Shown: piece after piece, positions 62,242 to 64,000 of the stretch
Layout: every line of letters begins with the position of its first letter
Numbering within the stretch: position 1 is the first letter of the stretch
Origin: Rhabdaerophilum calidifontis
Lineage (GTDB): Bacteria; Pseudomonadota; Alphaproteobacteria; Rhizobiales; Beijerinckiaceae
Direction of reading: 5' to 3'
NCBI RefSeq assembly: GCF_008641065.1
Contig: NZ_VTRS01000001.1
Span: 682,001 to 746,000 of the forward strand
Length of the DNA stretch: 64,000 bases
The notes under the pieces: model-generated
The model's database searches: none
Seen by the model: only the letters and a program-made list of their open reading frames with translations
Told to the model about the DNA's origin: nothing
Made by a program: the position numbers and the translations under genes

Positions 62242-62479
62242 GTCCGTCGCCGTCCCGCCCGGCGGGACGCCGTTTTCCGGCGAGGAGGCGCGCGAGGCGG
62301 CATGGCGCGCCCGCGACCGCCGCGCGGACGGTGCGTTCTTCGTCGCGGTCCGCACCACGGGGATCTTCTGCCGGCCCTCCTGCCCGGCGCGGCCCCGGCG
62401 CGAGAATGTCCGCTTCCTCGCGACCCGCACCGAATGCCTCGCGGCCGGCCATCGCCCCTGCCTGCGCTGCCGGCCCTGA
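62234..62479 (+). CDS. Stand-alone Ada-type zinc-binding domain protein
   Basis: An 81-residue protein with just the N-terminal metal-binding domain of the Ada methylphosphotriester-repair protein: AWRARDRRADGAFFVAVRTT, then GIFCRPSCPAR (two Cys) and GHRPCLRCRP (two Cys). In Ada these four cysteines bind zinc and one accepts a methyl group from DNA phosphotriesters. Here the AraC helix-turn-helix and the O6-methylguanine transferase domain are missing. It could be a truncated remnant or a minimal methyl-phosphotriester acceptor. The start overlaps the EamA stop region by 8 bases. Confidence 0.75.
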   Translation: MAESVAVPPGGTPFSGEEAREAAWRARDRRADGAFFVAVRTTGIFCRPSCPARPRRENVRFLATRTECLAAGHRPCLRCRP

Positions 62480-62626
62480 GCACGCCTGCCGGCGTGCCCT
62501 TTCCGCTTGCCAGATCGGCTGGACATTCTACGATTCCCCGCGTAAGACCTAGAAGTTCACATATGAACAATCGGCCGCCAAGGCCGGGACATGGCGACCG
62601 GCATGCCGGCGCGGGGAGGAAAGAGA

Positions 62627-64000
62627 ATGGCAGACGGCCATGCGGAAGCGCGCCCCTGGCTCGCGCATTACCCGAATTCTGTGCCGACCGAGATCGATAT
62701 CGCGCGGCTGCCGACGCTCGCGGAGATGCTCTCGACGGCGTTCCGCGAGCATGCCGACAAACCGGCCTTCGAGAGCTTCGGCAAGCAGCTCACCTATGGC
62801 GAGATGGAAGTTCAGGCGCGCGCGGTGGCCGGCTGGCTCCAGGCGCAGGGCCTGAAGAAGGGCGACCGTGTCGCGATCATGATGCCGAACGTGATGGCCT
62901 ATCCGGCGGTGCTGTTCGGCACGCTGCTTGGCGGGTTCACGGTCGTCAATGTCAATCCGCTCTACACGGTGCGGGAGCTGACCCATCAGGTCAACGATTC
63001 CGGCGCCTCGATCCTGTTCGTGCTCGAGAATTTCGCGGCCGTCGTCGCGGAGGCGCTGCCGCATACCGGACTGAAGAAGGTTGTCGTCGCCTCGGCCGGG
63101 GATCTTCTCGGCTTCAAGGGCAAGATCATCTCCTTTGTCGCCCGCCACGTGAAGAAGGTGGTGCCGCCCTATACGATTCCGGGTGCCACGCCGTTCGGGG
63201 AGGTGATCCGCGCCGGCCGCCATGCCGGGATGCGCCCGGTCGAGATCACGCGCGACGACATCGCCTTCCTGCAATATACCGGCGGCACGACCGGCGTCTC
63301 GAAAGGGGCCACGCTCAGCCATGCCAATGTCGCGGCGAATGTCGTGCAATGCGATCTCTGGCTCGGCTGGGCGTTGCGCAAGGTGCCGGACAACGTGATG
63401 GTGACGGCGCTGCCGCTCTATCACATCTTCGCGCTCACCTGCTGCTGCCTGTTCATGATGCGGATGGGGGCGTGCTGCCTGCTGATCGCCAATCCGCGCG
63501 ACATTCCCGGCTTCATCAAGATCCTGAAATCGACCCGCTTCACGCTGATGTCGGGCGTGAACACGCTCTACAACGCGCTTGCCAACCATCCCGAGATCCG
63601 CACGGTGGATTTCAGCCAGCTGCGGTTCTCGGTTTCGGGCGGCATGGCGACGCAGAGCGCCGTCGCGAAGAACTGGAAGACCGTCACCGGCTGCGCGATC
63701 GTGGAAGGATACGGCCTCTCCGAAACCTCGCCCGTCGTCACGATCAACCGGCCGGATCTCGAGGAATTCTCGGGCACGATCGGCTATCCGATGCCCTCCA
63801 CCGATGTCGACCTGCGCGACGCGGAGGGCAAGTCCGTTCCGCCCGGCCAGCCGGGCGAGATCTGTGTTCGTGGCCCGCAGGTGATGGTCGGCTATTGGCA
63901 GCGGCCGGACGAGACCGCCAAGGTGATGACGCCGGATGGCTATTTCCGCACCGGCGACATCGCGGTGATGCAGGAAGACGGCAGTTTCAGGATCGTCGAT
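62627..64000 (+). CDS. fadD: Long-chain fatty acid-CoA ligase (partial, C-terminus outside window)
   Basis: The first 458 codons of an AMP-forming acyl-CoA synthetase; the frame is open to the right edge. Motif A (P-loop) is FLQYTGGTTGVSKGATLSHA near residue 216. The motif EGYGLSETSPVVT lies near residue 360 and FRTGDIA near residue 442. The order and spacing match FadD of proteobacteria (about 560 residues in full). It activates fatty acids for beta-oxidation or lipid synthesis. GGGGAGGA precedes ATG 62627. The Lys of the final motif is beyond the window. Confidence 0.93.
   Translation, partial: MADGHAEARPWLAHYPNSVPTEIDIARLPTLAEMLSTAFREHADKPAFESFGKQLTYGEMEVQARAVAGWLQAQGLKKGDRVAIMMPNVMAYPAVLFGTLLGGFTVVNVNPLYTVRELTHQVNDSGASILFVLENFAAVVAEALPHTGLKKVVVASAGDLLGFKGKIISFVARHVKKVVPPYTIPGATPFGEVIRAGRHAGMRPVEITRDDIAFLQYTGGTTGVSKGATLSHANVAANVVQCDLWLGWALRKVPDNVMVTALPLYHIFALTCCCLFMMRMGACCLLIANPRDIPGFIKILKSTRFTLMSGVNTLYNALANHPEIRTVDFSQLRFSVSGGMATQSAVAKNWKTVTGCAIVEGYGLSETSPVVTINRPDLEEFSGTIGYPMPSTDVDLRDAEGKSVPPGQPGEICVRGPQVMVGYWQRPDETAKVMTPDGYFRTGDIAVMQEDGSFRIVD

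Overview
This is a 64 kb stretch of GC-rich chromosome from an alphaproteobacterium, most likely of the order Hyphomicrobiales (Rhizobiales). The support is gene content and order: petABC encoding a separate cytochrome b and c1, a PetP/PetR-like regulator pair, the moxR-DUF58-DUF4159 module facing a DUF1285-Nudix-DUF6111-cca operon, lgt followed by a MidA-type methyltransferase and pgeF, a UvrB with a long N-terminal extension, and two outer-membrane beta-barrels of the type common in that order. Species-level placement is not possible by eye. I saw no rRNA, complete tRNA, CRISPR array, insertion sequence, integrase or prophage gene. Base composition looks even, so this reads as core chromosome.

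Layout. 1-4 kb: the end of fdhD, a thioredoxin-reductase-like ferredoxin-NADP reductase, a YbaK-type deacylase, a phosphoesterase abutting a divergent Nudix gene, and an acetyltransferase. 4-11 kb: a four-gene leftward operon encoding a MoxR ATPase, a DUF58 protein, a DUF4159 membrane protein and a second large membrane protein; two of these carry visible DxSxS metal-site motifs. 11-14 kb: DUF1285, CoA pyrophosphatase, DUF6111 and tRNA nucleotidyltransferase. 14-19.3 kb: hemF and trmL leftward; petA, petB, petC and apt rightward. 19.3-24.2 kb: a double-hotdog MaoC protein and the translation/nucleotide group ychF, pth, rplY, prs. 24.3-27.2 kb: small exported proteins, a lone PAAR protein, and an M24-fold protein that has lost its metal ligands.

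27.3-37.4 kb: uvrC, pgsA, moaD, moaE, ilvE, the petP-petR-histidine kinase operon, csaA, a TetR regulator, proC and a YbjN protein. 37.8-42.5 kb: a UbiK/BMFP protein, lgt, the MidA-type methyltransferase, pgeF, a FolM-like reductase and a family 2 glycosyltransferase. 42.6-44.4 kb: two outer-membrane barrels. 44.4-51.2 kb: a glutathione transferase, rlmJ, ribonuclease T2, several small secreted proteins, a 27-residue membrane peptide, an amidase, a DUF2798 protein and an extensin-like lipoprotein. 51.2-64 kb: uvrB, a NIT-domain chemoreceptor, a SemiSWEET, a PQQ-type sugar dehydrogenase, a Bug-family binding protein, an aspartate aminotransferase, an M15-like peptidase, an EamA transporter overlapping an isolated Ada zinc domain, and the first 458 codons of a fatty-acyl-CoA ligase.

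How the genes fit together. The respiratory genes (petABC, fdhD, moaD/moaE, the FNR) suggest aerobic respiration with molybdoenzymes. The PetP/PetR-like regulators lie about 15.6 kb from petABC, and two inverted repeats of the form GTCAA-N5-TTGAC precede petP. The strongest leads for unexplained biology are the MoxR/von Willebrand-type module, the metal-less M24 protein with its PAAR partner, the orphan Ada domain, the short membrane peptide, and the nested inverted repeat upstream of the chemoreceptor.
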